A stretch of DNA of 57,080 bases from the NCBI GenBank assembly GCA_902761605.1, contig CACWLC010000020.1, forward strand, positions 1-57,080, in the 5' to 3' direction. Shown here one piece after another: positions 1-7,768 of the stretch. The notes beneath the pieces were generated by a model that saw nothing but the letters and a program-made list of their open reading frames with translations, was not told where the DNA came from and did no database searches. Positions within the stretch are counted from its first letter, which is position 1, and each line of letters begins with the position of its first letter. The position numbers and the translations under genes were made by a program. Origin of the DNA: an uncultured Prevotellaceae bacterium (GTDB taxonomy: Bacteria > Bacteroidota > Bacteroidia > Bacteroidales > Bacteroidaceae).

Positions 1-95
1 GCTTCACACAGCGCAAAGCCCGGCTGCATCCAGAAAACCAACATGGCTGCCAATAGCATCCATACAGTATCGAGTGATAATCCAATTTCGTTCAT
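1..95 (-). CDS. amt: Ammonium transporter Amt, N-terminal fragment (runs off the window)
   Basis: The first 31 codons of a minus-strand gene are visible, beginning at the ATG at 93-95. The translation starts MNEIGLSLDTVWMLLAAMLV and continues FWMQPGFALCEA, which matches the first membrane helix of Amt/AmtB ammonium channels. The rest lies outside the window. It follows the PII gene glnK by about 45 bp on the same strand, the usual glnK-amt pairing in which PII protein plugs the channel when nitrogen is plentiful. A short repeat array lies between the two genes. Confidence 0.8.
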   Translation of the reverse strand, partial: MNEIGLSLDTVWMLLAAMLVFWMQPGFALCE

Positions 96-113
96 AATCC
101 TGAAAATTTTGAG

Positions 114-144
114 TTTTTACTTTTTTACCTTTTTACTCTTTTAC
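114..144. repeat. Short tandem array, TTTTTAC type, between glnK and amt
   Basis: One 7 bp unit and three 8 bp units follow each other: TTTTTAC, TTTTTTAC, CTTTTTAC, TCTTTTAC. On the minus strand this is a GTAAAAA-rich leader just before the amt start codon. It overlaps the glnK stop codon. A very similar array precedes fabD at about 49656-49700. Confidence 0.6.
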
Positions 145-488
145 TTCTTATCACGAAGTACCGTGTCACCGTTCTCGCCCGTTCGGATAGACCATGTGTC
201 AATCACGTCACTCACGAAGATGCGACCGTCGCCTACCTCACCCGTATGGGCTACATTCAGAATCACCTTTATCGTTGGATCGACAATGATGTCGCGGCAC
301 ACGATGGTGATGGCAACGCGCTCGATGACATCGGTAGAATACTGGACGCCACGATATATACGCTCCTGACGGCTCTGGCCGATGCCGTGCACGTCGTGGT
401 ACTCAAACCAGTCGATGTCGGATGACAGCAAAGCAGCTTTCACCTCCTCGAACTTCGTCTTGCGGATAATTGCTTCAATCTTTTTCAT
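141..488 (-). CDS. glnK: PII-family nitrogen regulatory protein
   Basis: This 115-residue protein is a PII signal protein that senses nitrogen and energy status through 2-oxoglutarate and ATP/ADP. It opens MKKIEAIIRKTKFEEVKAAL as GlnB/GlnK do. The T-loop keeps the tyrosine that is uridylylated in other bacteria (Tyr50, in RIYRGVQY), and the B-loop region HTGEVGDGRIFV is intact. Pairing with amt immediately downstream favours GlnK over GlnB. A -7 box at 556-563 and a CAATCCGTAAGC motif at 629-640 lie upstream. Whether a uridylyltransferase exists in this organism cannot be seen here. Confidence 0.93.
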   Translation of the reverse strand: MKKIEAIIRKTKFEEVKAALLSSDIDWFEYHDVHGIGQSRQERIYRGVQYSTDVIERVAITIVCRDIIVDPTIKVILNVAHTGEVGDGRIFVSDVIDTWSIRTGENGDTVLRDKK

Positions 489-555
489 ACCTTTTTACCT
501 TATTAAATTAATACTAAACCCTCTCGTTGGGTTACAATTTGTTATTTTCACAGTG

Positions 556-563
556 CAAAGGTA
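556..563 (-). promoter_or_regulatory. Promoter -7 box for glnK-amt
   Basis: Minus strand reads TACCTTTG, matching the Bacteroidetes -7 consensus TAnnTTTG, about 70 bp upstream of the glnK start. Confidence 0.6.
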
Positions 564-628
564 CAACACTTTGCTCAAATATCATCCAAATTTCTTTCTG
601 TTTGTTTGTTAAAAACGCACACAAATAA

Positions 629-640
629 CAATCCGTAAGC
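629..640. promoter_or_regulatory. CAAnTnGTAAG motif upstream of glnK
   Basis: CAATCCGTAAGC, about 80 bp upstream of the inferred glnK transcription start. Near-identical words occur upstream of gltB/pyrG (7600-7611, 7632-7643) and dapL/asnB (16067-16078, 16099-16110). The shared word is what the sequence shows; a role as a nitrogen-control site is inference. The rest of the 489-786 gap holds only the glnK promoter and the dapF terminator. Confidence 0.4.
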
Positions 641-724
641 AAAACAAAGCATTCCACTTACACTTTGACTATAATTAATATCTAAAATCTACCATTTTGT
701 CGCAAGATGTTACCGCACACACTA

Positions 725-764
725 AAACAAAAAAAAAGAGCATCCGTTATTTGCCGGATGCTCT
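725..764 (-). terminator. Rho-independent terminator of dapF
   Basis: A perfect 9 bp stem (738-746 with 755-763, GAGCATCCG) with an 8-base loop is followed on the minus strand by a long T run. It lies just after the dapF stop codon. Confidence 0.85.
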
Positions 765-786
765 CGATATAATACAAAGTAGATAA

Positions 787-1590
787 TTAAATTTCAATTT
801 CGCCGTCGAAGACGAATTCGGCGGGACCAGTCATATAGACGTGATTGTCACTTTCGCGGAGTTCGATGTCGAGTGTACCGCCGTCCATGACAATCTGTGA
901 CTGACGCCCAGCACGACCTGTGACAAATGCAGCTACTGCTGTGGCGCAGGCACCTGTTCCACAGGCCTGAGTAATGCCGCTGCCACGCTCCCAGACGCGA
1001 GTGCGAATGATTCCATCTTTTTCCACGCGAGCAAACTCGATATTACAGCGCTGTGGAAAGGCGGGATGAAGTTCAAGTGCGCGTCCTGTTTCACCTACCT
1101 GATCCACGTTGTCTGTGAAGATGACGTAATGTGGATTACCCATAGATACGAAAGTCCCCCTATCCAGTCCACGCGAAATAACGAACTGCTCTGGGTTTTC
1201 GAGTTGGGGTGCGCCCATGTCGACGGTGACGCTCTCCACCACGCCATTGCTAACGTGGAGGATAAGCGTCTTGATGCCAGAATTTGTAAGCAATCGTATT
1301 TGTGTTTGTGTTGTGAGGGCTCGCTCGTAGAGATACTTTCCTATACACCTCGAGGCATTGCCGCACATCATGGCCTCAGAGCCGTCGGCATTGAAGATGC
1401 GCATGCTGTAGTCGGCCTCCGGAATGGGCGATGCGCCAATCAGCACCAGTCCGTCGCTGCCGATGCCCTTGTGGCGGTCACTCCAAAGGATGGATGCCTG
1501 GACAGGATCGGCGATGGGGTACTGCATGGTATCAACGTAGATATAGTCGTTGCCGCAGCCGTGCATCTTGGTGAAATGGATCTTACTCAT
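787..1590 (-). CDS. dapF: Diaminopimelate epimerase
   Basis: DapF (267 aa) converts LL- to meso-diaminopimelate for lysine and peptidoglycan synthesis in the cytoplasm. Both catalytic cysteines are present: Cys76 in MMCGNASRC and Cys210 in ACGTGACAT, the two-base mechanism of this cofactor-free epimerase. The N-terminal [15 protein letters not shown] motif and the length are typical. It lies 18 bp after gltD on the same strand and its leader consists of the heptamer array at 1597-1624. The partner enzyme DapL is encoded at 14720-15955. Confidence 0.95.
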   Translation of the reverse strand: MSKIHFTKMHGCGNDYIYVDTMQYPIADPVQASILWSDRHKGIGSDGLVLIGASPIPEADYSMRIFNADGSEAMMCGNASRCIGKYLYERALTTQTQIRLLTNSGIKTLILHVSNGVVESVTVDMGAPQLENPEQFVISRGLDRGTFVSMGNPHYVIFTDNVDQVGETGRALELHPAFPQRCNIEFARVEKDGIIRTRVWERGSGITQACGTGACATAVAAFVTGRAGRQSQIVMDGGTLDIELRESDNHVYMTGPAEFVFDGEIEI

Positions 1591-1596
1591 ACTTAT

Positions 1597-1624
1597 AGAG
1601 GTGAGTGGTTAGAGGTGAGAGGTG
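1597..1624. repeat. Heptanucleotide array, AGAGGTG type, at the gltD end/dapF leader
   Basis: Four consecutive 7 bp units: AGAGGTG, AGTGGTT, AGAGGTG, AGAGGTG. The array encodes the last residues of GltD (LTSHL and stop) and forms the dapF leader, ending a few bases before the dapF ATG. The same flavour recurs inside pyrG. Confidence 0.7.
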
Positions 1625-2967
1625 AGAAACTTATCAACTTTCTGAGCTGTCTGCTTGCCGCTGGCCATAGCGCGAACTACGAGGCTAGCGCCATTGGCAG
1701 AGTCGCCACAGACGAAGACATTCTCTCGATATTCCGGATGTTCGGGCTTGAGGAATCCCATAGCGAGGAGGACGAGTTCGGCCTTGATAATCTCAGGCTT
1801 GCCCTTCTCTACCATGATGGGGCGACCGCCTTCTGGGTTTGGCTTCCAATCAATCTCCTGAACCTTCACGCCAGTAAGTTTGCCATTCTCACCCAGGAAC
1901 TCCAAAGTATTGATGTTCCAACGACGGGTGCAACCCTCCTCATGACTCGAGGTAGTCTTGAGGGTGCGAGGCCAGTTGGGCCAGGGGTTCTGGGGATCCT
2001 CAGGACCTTCCACAGGCTTTGGCATGATCTCAATCTGAGTGACGCTCTTGCAACCCTGACGATGAGCAGTACCAATACAGTCACTACCAGTATCACCACC
2101 TCCAATAACGAGTACATCCTTGCCTTTTGCCGTTACACGCTCGTCTTTGCTGAACTCCATACCAGCGAGCACACGATTCTGCTGAGAGAGCAGTTCGAGA
2201 GCAAAATGAACACCCTTCAGTTCTCGGCCTGGGGCCTTGAGATCGCGAGCTGTTGGCGTTCCTGTGGCGATGACGTAGGCATCATAGGATGTCCCAGGAC
2301 TTCCTAGAGACACAAGGTCGATGGCTTCGCCGTAGCGGAACTCGATGCCCTCTGCTTCGAGAAGGCGGATGCGACGGTCGATGATGGCCTTGTTGAGTTT
2401 GAAGTTGGGGATACCATAGCGCAGGAGCCCGCCTGCGGCCTCGTTCTTCTCGAAGACCGTAACGCTGTAGCCCATCAGGTTAAGGTCGTTGGCAGCAGCG
2501 AGTCCGGCAGGTCCTGCACCGATGACAGCCACTTTCTTGCCATTACGCTCGATGTCAGTCTTGGGCGTAATAAAACCCTCCTGGAAGGCCATCTCGGTGA
2601 TAGCGGCCTCGTCTTCGCGGTTCGTCGTCGGCTCGTGGTTAAAACGGTTCAGTACACAGGCCTTCTCGCACAAGGCGGGACATATGCGACCCGTGAACTC
2701 CGGGAAGGGGTTAGTACTATTCAGTAAGCGATAAGCCAACTCCCAGTCGCCTTTGTACAATGCATCGTTCCACTCGGGGGCTTTGTTGCCCAGCGGACAT
2801 GCCCAATGGCAGAAGGGCACGCCACAGTCCATACAGCGCGATGCCTGCAGTTTACGTTCGCGAGTGCTGAGCGTCTGCTCTACCTCGCCAAAGTCGTGGA
2901 TTCTATCGTGAATCGGACGGTATCCCGCCTCCTGGCGGTGTATCTCTAAAAATGCTTTTGGATTTCC
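1609..2967 (-). CDS. gltD: Glutamate synthase small subunit; start codon disrupted
   Basis: GltD supplies electrons from NAD(P)H through FAD and two [4Fe-4S] clusters to GltB. The frame can be read from 2967 (GNPKAFLEIHRQ) through the cysteine-rich cluster domain (RCMDCGVPFCHWACPLGN, CPALCEKACVLN), an FAD motif (GAGPAGLAAA) and an NAD(P) motif (GGGDTG). The first in-frame ATG is at 2832, but starting there would lose the first cluster cysteine and about 45 conserved residues. The natural start appears to be the ATG at 2979-2981, which overlaps the gltB stop as TAATG, but it is out of frame unless one base is added. One extra T at 2969-2971 would give MVIVLGNPKAF. Either an assembly error, a real frameshift, or a rare AUU start. 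Confidence 0.85.
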   Translation of the reverse strand, partial: GNPKAFLEIHRQEAGYRPIHDRIHDFGEVEQTLSTRERKLQASRCMDCGVPFCHWACPLGNKAPEWNDALYKGDWELAYRLLNSTNPFPEFTGRICPALCEKACVLNRFNHEPTTNREDEAAITEMAFQEGFITPKTDIERNGKKVAVIGAGPAGLAAANDLNLMGYSVTVFEKNEAAGGLLRYGIPNFKLNKAIIDRRIRLLEAEGIEFRYGEAIDLVSLGSPGTSYDAYVIATGTPTARDLKAPGRELKGVHFALELLSQQNRVLAGMEFSKDERVTAKGKDVLVIGGGDTGSDCIGTAHRQGCKSVTQIEIMPKPVEGPEDPQNPWPNWPRTLKTTSSHEEGCTRRWNINTLEFLGENGKLTGVKVQEIDWKPNPEGGRPIMVEKGKPEIIKAELVLLAMGFLKPEHPEYRENVFVCGDSANGASLVVRAMASGKQTAQKVDKFLTSHL

Positions 2968-2980
2968 TAAACAATAACCA

Positions 2981-5900
2981 TTAATAATCGCGCTGGATGT
3001 TAGCGATCTTCTCTTGGAGCTTTTTGTTCTGCTCTTCCTGCAGCACGCGCTTGTACTCGATAGGTACTACCTGGATGAAGTCCTGAACGTAGCGCTGCCA
3101 GTCGTCGAGCATCCTTCCTGCGAGGGCAGAACCTGTGTGCAGGTAGTGCTGACGGATGAGTTCGAGCAGCTCCTTGCGCGATACAGAGTCCTCTACCAGC
3201 GAGAGCTCCACCATATCCATATTACAGAAGTAGTCGAAGGTATGGTCGGGGTCGTAGACGTAGGCCACACCACCACTCATACCAGCGGAGAAGTTACGAC
3301 CTGTCTTACCCAGCACAACCACGCGTCCGCCAGTCATATACTCGCAGCAATGGTCGCCAGCACCCTCGATGACAGCGATGGCACCTGAGTTGCGCACGCC
3401 GAAGCGCTCACCCACCTTACCATTGATATAGAGTTCGCCTGAGGTGGCACCATACAATCCTGTGTTACCAGCGATGATATTTTCTTCTGCATGGAAATCC
3501 TCACCACTTCGGGCTGGAGGCAGGATAGAGATGCGACCTCCTGAGAGGCCCTTTCCGAAGTAGTCGTTACACTCGCCCTCGAGCTTCAGATTGACACCCT
3601 TCACGGCGAAGGCGCCAAAGCTCTGACCGGCTGAGCCTTTGAACTTGATGTTAATCGTATTGTCGGGCAGACCAGCCTCGCCATATTTCTTGGCGATGAC
3701 GCCAGAGAGCATGGTGGTAACGGCACGGTCTGTATTCTTGATAGCGTAGTCGAGCGTCACCTCCTCGCCATCGTTGATAGCCTTCTCGGCAGCCTTTATA
3801 ATCTCCTCGTCCTTCACGCCGCTCACCTTGGTGAAGGCGCCACGATCCCAGAACAAAGCCTTGTCCGTTTCGGGCTTGTGGAGCAGACGGGCAAAGTCGA
3901 TGGTCTTCTGCTTATCAGTAGCGTTGGTGGTATCCACCTCAATAAGTTCTGTGTGACCGATAATCTCCTTCAGACTCTTCACACCCATCTCACTGAGGTA
4001 CTCGCGCACCTGCTCGGCCAGGAAGGTGAAGAAGTTTACCACGTACTCTGCACGACCCTCGAAGTGCTTGCGCAACTCGGGGTTCTGCGTTGCCACACCC
4101 ATCGGACAGGTATTCGTATTACACTTACGCATCATCACGCAACCCAACACAATCAGCGGCAGCGTGCCAAACGAGAACTCGTCGGCACCCAACATGGCCA
4201 TGATAATCACATCCTTGGCGGTCTTCAGCTGACCGTCGGTCTGCAGGCGAACCTGATTTCGCAGTCCGTTGATGACTAGCGTCTGCTGAGTCTCAGCGAG
4301 TCCGATCTCAGGCGAGATACCTGCGAAGCGCATAGAACTTGCAGGCGAAGCACCCGTACCACCCTCGGCACCAGAGATCACAATCAGGTCGGCCTTAGCC
4401 TTAGCCACACCAGCGGCGATGGTTCCTACACCACTCTCGGCAACGAGCTTTACGCTGACGGCAGCTGTGGGGTTGATATTCTTCAGGTCGAAGATGAGCT
4501 GTGCCAGGTCCTCGATCGAGTAGATGTCGTGATGAGGTGGAGGCGAAATCAGCGAGATGCCAGGGATAGCGTTACGCGTCTTGGCGATAATCTCGTTGAC
4601 CTTGAAGCCAGGCAGCTGTCCGCCCTCACCAGGCTTAGCACCCTGCGCCACCTTAATCTGTATCTCCTCGGCATTCACCAGATACTCGGCTGTCACGCCA
4701 AAACGTCCACTGGCAATCTGCTTGGTCTTTGAGCTCAGGCTCACGCCATCCACTTCTGAGTGATAGCGGGCGTTGTCTTCACCACCCTCACCGGTATTCG
4801 AGCGTGCACCCAGTTTGTTCATGGCGAGTGCCAAAGCCTCGTGGGCCTCGATGCTCAGCGCGCCGAAGCTCATGGCACCAGTTACGAAGTGCTTTACGAT
4901 GCTCTCAACGGGCTCCACCTCGTCGATAGGTGTTGGCTTGGCAGCCTTCTTGAATTTAAAGAAGTCGCGGATGAAGATGGGGCTCTCCTTCTCGTCGACT
5001 ATCTTTGCCCAAGCCTTGAATTTATCGTAGTTGCCCTGACGGGTGGCCAACTGCAACTGAGCGATGGTCTCAGGGTTCCAAGCGTGCTTAATGCCATCCT
5101 TACGCCAAGCAAACTGGCCTTGATTCTGCAGTGTTCCGTTTGTTGCGACTGAGTCGCAACCCATTTCATGTAGCCTTATAGCATCCCTTGCTATCTCCTT
5201 CAGACCTACACCTCCTATGGTGCTCACCTCTGTGCCGAAGTAGCGGCGCAGCAGGTCTTCACTCAGTCCGATGCTCTCGAAAATCTTGGCTCCACGATAG
5301 CTACGGATGGTCGAGATACCCATCTTCGACATAATCTTCTTCAGACCTTTATCCACCGCCTTGATATAGTTTTTCTCAGCAGTAGCGTATTCCTCCTGAA
5401 TCTTGTGCTTTTTAACAAGGTCATCGAGAATAGCAAACGTCATATAAGGACACAGCGCACTCGCACCATAGCCCAACAGCAGGGCGGCATGCATCACCTC
5501 ACGAATCTCACCGCTCTCAACGATCAGGGCGGTCTGTACGCGCTTACCCACAGAAATCAGATAATGATGCACGGCACTTACAGCCAACAAACTAGGTATT
5601 GCAGCATGCGTCTCGTCGATATCGCGATCAGAGAGAATGATGTAGTTCACACCCTCGTCAACACTTGCCTCAGCCTGATGACACAGGTCATCCAAAGCCT
5701 GTCGCAAGCCCTCTTCACCCTTACTCATTTCAAAGAGGATAGGCAGCTTCTTGGTGTTAAAGCCTTTATAGCGGATGTTACTAAGTATATCAAGTTGTGT
5801 GTTGGTCAATACGGGTTGCGGCAGACGAACCATCTTACAGTTCGAGGCATCGGGCGTCAGGATGTTGGTTCCTACGGCTCCGATGTACTCTGTCAAGCTC

Positions 5901-7486
5901 ATCACCAGCTCCTCGCGGATAGGGTCGATGGCAGGGTTCGTCACCTGCGCAAACTGCTGACGGAAGTAGTTGAACAGCACCTGTGGACGGTCTGAGATGA
6001 CGGCCAACGGCGTGTCGTTACCCATGGCAGCTACAGGTTCCTGACCAGCTGTAGCCATTGGGATGATGGTCTTGTCGATATCCTCCTGACCAAAACCAAA
6101 GGTAACGAGCTTCTGCTCCAAGCCCTTCACGCCGTTCTCTACGTGGCGACCGCTCTTCAACTTCTCCAGCTGCACGCGGTTCTCGTTCAGCCACTCGCGG
6201 TAAGGATGCGCCTTAGCCAACTGCTCTTTGATCTCACCATCGTAGTAAATCTTACCCTCCTGGGTGTCAATCAGCAGAATCTTACCTGGCTGCAGACGAC
6301 CTTTCGACACCACATCGCCTGGCTCGAAGTCCATCACGCCAACCTCACTGGCCACAACCATCATACCCTGTTTGGTAATGGTGTAGCGGCTGGGGCGCAG
6401 ACCGTTTCTATCGAGCATTCCGCCGGCATAGCGACCATCGCTGAACAACAGCGCAGCAGGACCATCCCAAGGCTCCATCAGGATAGAGTGATACTCATAG
6501 AACGCCTTCAGGTCCTCAGAAATCGGGTTCTTGTCGTTAAAGCTCTCAGGCACCAGGATAGCCATAGCCTGTGGCAGGCTTAATCCGCTAAGCATCAAGA
6601 ACTCAAACACATTATCGAGACTTGCTGAGTCGCTCATACCTTCCTGAACTATTGGGCGCAGGTCCTTGATGTCACCTAAGGCCTCGCTGCTCAGCACGCT
6701 CTCACGAGCCTTCATCCAACCGCGGTTACCACGAATAGTGTTAATCTCGCCGTTGTGAGCCAACAGACGGAAAGGCTGAGCCAGTTTCCATTTGGGGAAA
6801 GTGTTAGTAGAGAAACGCGAGTGTACCAGCGCCAATCCACTTGTAAAGTAATCGTTCGACAGATCAGGGAAATACCTTCTCAGCTGTCCGCTGGTCAGCA
6901 TTCCCTTATAAATAATATTCTTATTCGACAACGAGCAAATATAAAAATCCTCGTTGTCCACACGATTTTCAATCCTTTTACGTACCTTATATAGGATACG
7001 CTCAAACACGGGTACCTGATCATCGGCGATACCCGTTACAAAAATCTGCTTAATCTCTGGCTCCACCTCGCGAGCAGCCGCACCCAGCACCTCAGGGTTT
7101 GTAGGCACAGCCCTCAGATGCATCAGCTGCAGTCCCTCGCGTTCAATCTCCTCGATCATCACGCTCAGAATCTCCTGCTGTGCCTTCTCGTCCTTGGGCA
7201 GGAATACCAATCCTGTTCCGTACTTACCCTTCTCAGGCACAGGAATACCCTGCAACAGGATAAACTCGTGCGGAATCTGTACCATGATACCGGCACCGTC
7301 ACCCGTCTTATCACGTGTCTCAGCACCTCGATGTTCCATGTTTTCCAGCACCCTCAGGGCGTTATCCACCAGTTCGTGACTCTTACCGCCGTGGATATTC
7401 ACAACCATTCCCACGCCGCAAGCATCATGCTCGTAGTCCGACTGATATAGACCTTGATTTTTTGTTTGAAGTTTACATTTTGTCAT
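2981..7486 (-). CDS. gltB: Glutamate synthase large subunit
   Basis: GltB (1501 aa) makes two glutamates from glutamine and 2-oxoglutarate. The order is: class II amidotransferase domain with the nucleophile in HDACGVGMV near residue 23, central domain, FMN/synthase domain, and the C-terminal beta-helix GXGXG domain. The [3Fe-4S] cysteines are visible in CVMMRKCNTNTCPMGVATQ. About 22 residues precede the cysteine, consistent with a propeptide. It is followed directly by gltD (TAATG overlap). The promoter box is at 7527-7534, and CAAnTnGTAAG motifs lie further upstream in the region shared with pyrG. Confidence 0.97.
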   Translation of the reverse strand: MTKCKLQTKNQGLYQSDYEHDACGVGMVVNIHGGKSHELVDNALRVLENMEHRGAETRDKTGDGAGIMVQIPHEFILLQGIPVPEKGKYGTGLVFLPKDEKAQQEILSVMIEEIEREGLQLMHLRAVPTNPEVLGAAAREVEPEIKQIFVTGIADDQVPVFERILYKVRKRIENRVDNEDFYICSLSNKNIIYKGMLTSGQLRRYFPDLSNDYFTSGLALVHSRFSTNTFPKWKLAQPFRLLAHNGEINTIRGNRGWMKARESVLSSEALGDIKDLRPIVQEGMSDSASLDNVFEFLMLSGLSLPQAMAILVPESFNDKNPISEDLKAFYEYHSILMEPWDGPAALLFSDGRYAGGMLDRNGLRPSRYTITKQGMMVVASEVGVMDFEPGDVVSKGRLQPGKILLIDTQEGKIYYDGEIKEQLAKAHPYREWLNENRVQLEKLKSGRHVENGVKGLEQKLVTFGFGQEDIDKTIIPMATAGQEPVAAMGNDTPLAVISDRPQVLFNYFRQQFAQVTNPAIDPIREELVMSLTEYIGAVGTNILTPDASNCKMVRLPQPVLTNTQLDILSNIRYKGFNTKKLPILFEMSKGEEGLRQALDDLCHQAEASVDEGVNYIILSDRDIDETHAAIPSLLAVSAVHHYLISVGKRVQTALIVESGEIREVMHAALLLGYGASALCPYMTFAILDDLVKKHKIQEEYATAEKNYIKAVDKGLKKIMSKMGISTIRSYRGAKIFESIGLSEDLLRRYFGTEVSTIGGVGLKEIARDAIRLHEMGCDSVATNGTLQNQGQFAWRKDGIKHAWNPETIAQLQLATRQGNYDKFKAWAKIVDEKESPIFIRDFFKFKKAAKPTPIDEVEPVESIVKHFVTGAMSFGALSIEAHEALALAMNKLGARSNTGEGGEDNARYHSEVDGVSLSSKTKQIASGRFGVTAEYLVNAEEIQIKVAQGAKPGEGGQLPGFKVNEIIAKTRNAIPGISLISPPPHHDIYSIEDLAQLIFDLKNINPTAAVSVKLVAESGVGTIAAGVAKAKADLIVISGAEGGTGASPASSMRFAGISPEIGLAETQQTLVINGLRNQVRLQTDGQLKTAKDVIIMAMLGADEFSFGTLPLIVLGCVMMRKCNTNTCPMGVATQNPELRKHFEGRAEYVVNFFTFLAEQVREYLSEMGVKSLKEIIGHTELIEVDTTNATDKQKTIDFARLLHKPETDKALFWDRGAFTKVSGVKDEEIIKAAEKAINDGEEVTLDYAIKNTDRAVTTMLSGVIAKKYGEAGLPDNTINIKFKGSAGQSFGAFAVKGVNLKLEGECNDYFGKGLSGGRISILPPARSGEDFHAEENIIAGNTGLYGATSGELYINGKVGERFGVRNSGAIAVIEGAGDHCCEYMTGGRVVVLGKTGRNFSAGMSGGVAYVYDPDHTFDYFCNMDMVELSLVEDSVSRKELLELIRQHYLHTGSALAGRMLDDWQRYVQDFIQVVPIEYKRVLQEEQNKKLQEKIANIQRDY

Positions 7487-7526
7487 ATTATCCCTACTTT
7501 TACTATCTTTTTGTCTAAATCCGCTG

Positions 7527-7534
7527 CAAAGGTA
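7527..7534 (-). promoter_or_regulatory. Promoter -7 box for gltB-gltD
   Basis: Minus strand reads TACCTTTG, about 40 bp upstream of the gltB start codon. Confidence 0.6.
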
Positions 7535-7599
7535 TGACGTTTTGTCATTATTACAAGGAATATTGTTGACATTTTATTCTTTATTTTTCCACAAACTAT

Positions 7600-7643
7600 C
7601 AATCTGTAAGCTTGCATCCCGATTTTGCTTACAATTCGTAAGT
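7600..7643. promoter_or_regulatory. Two CAAnTnGTAAG motifs, one palindromic, between gltB and pyrG
   Basis: CAATCTGTAAGC lies at 7600-7611 and CAATTCGTAAGT at 7632-7643. The second is the right half of an inverted repeat, CTTACAATTCGTAAG at 7628-7642, so it presents GTAAG half-sites on both strands. The sites lie about 80-120 bp upstream of the inferred gltB start and a little farther from the pyrG start. The rest of 7487-7768 holds the two promoters only. Confidence 0.4.
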
Positions 7644-7734
7644 TCAATACAGCAAATAATTAACAAATAATAAATTCTCAAAGTTTTCAATCTTGAAAAG
7701 GAGATAAAACCTTTTATAATTAAGGAATAATCAG

Positions 7735-7742
7735 TAATTTTG
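7735..7742 (+). promoter_or_regulatory. Promoter -7 box for pyrG
   Basis: TAATTTTG followed by a short leader to the ATG at 7769. Confidence 0.6.
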
Positions 7743-7768
7743 CAGCCCATAAATACATATTCTTATTT

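Noticed and set aside
1272-1290. Another GTAAG nitrogen motif inside dapF
   Set aside because: A similar word (TTTGTAAGCAA) occurs within coding sequence, away from any promoter, and is likely chance.
1066-2307. A 413-codon plus-strand frame opposite dapF and gltD
   Set aside because: It is antisense to two well-recognised genes with intact motifs and has no family resemblance itself.
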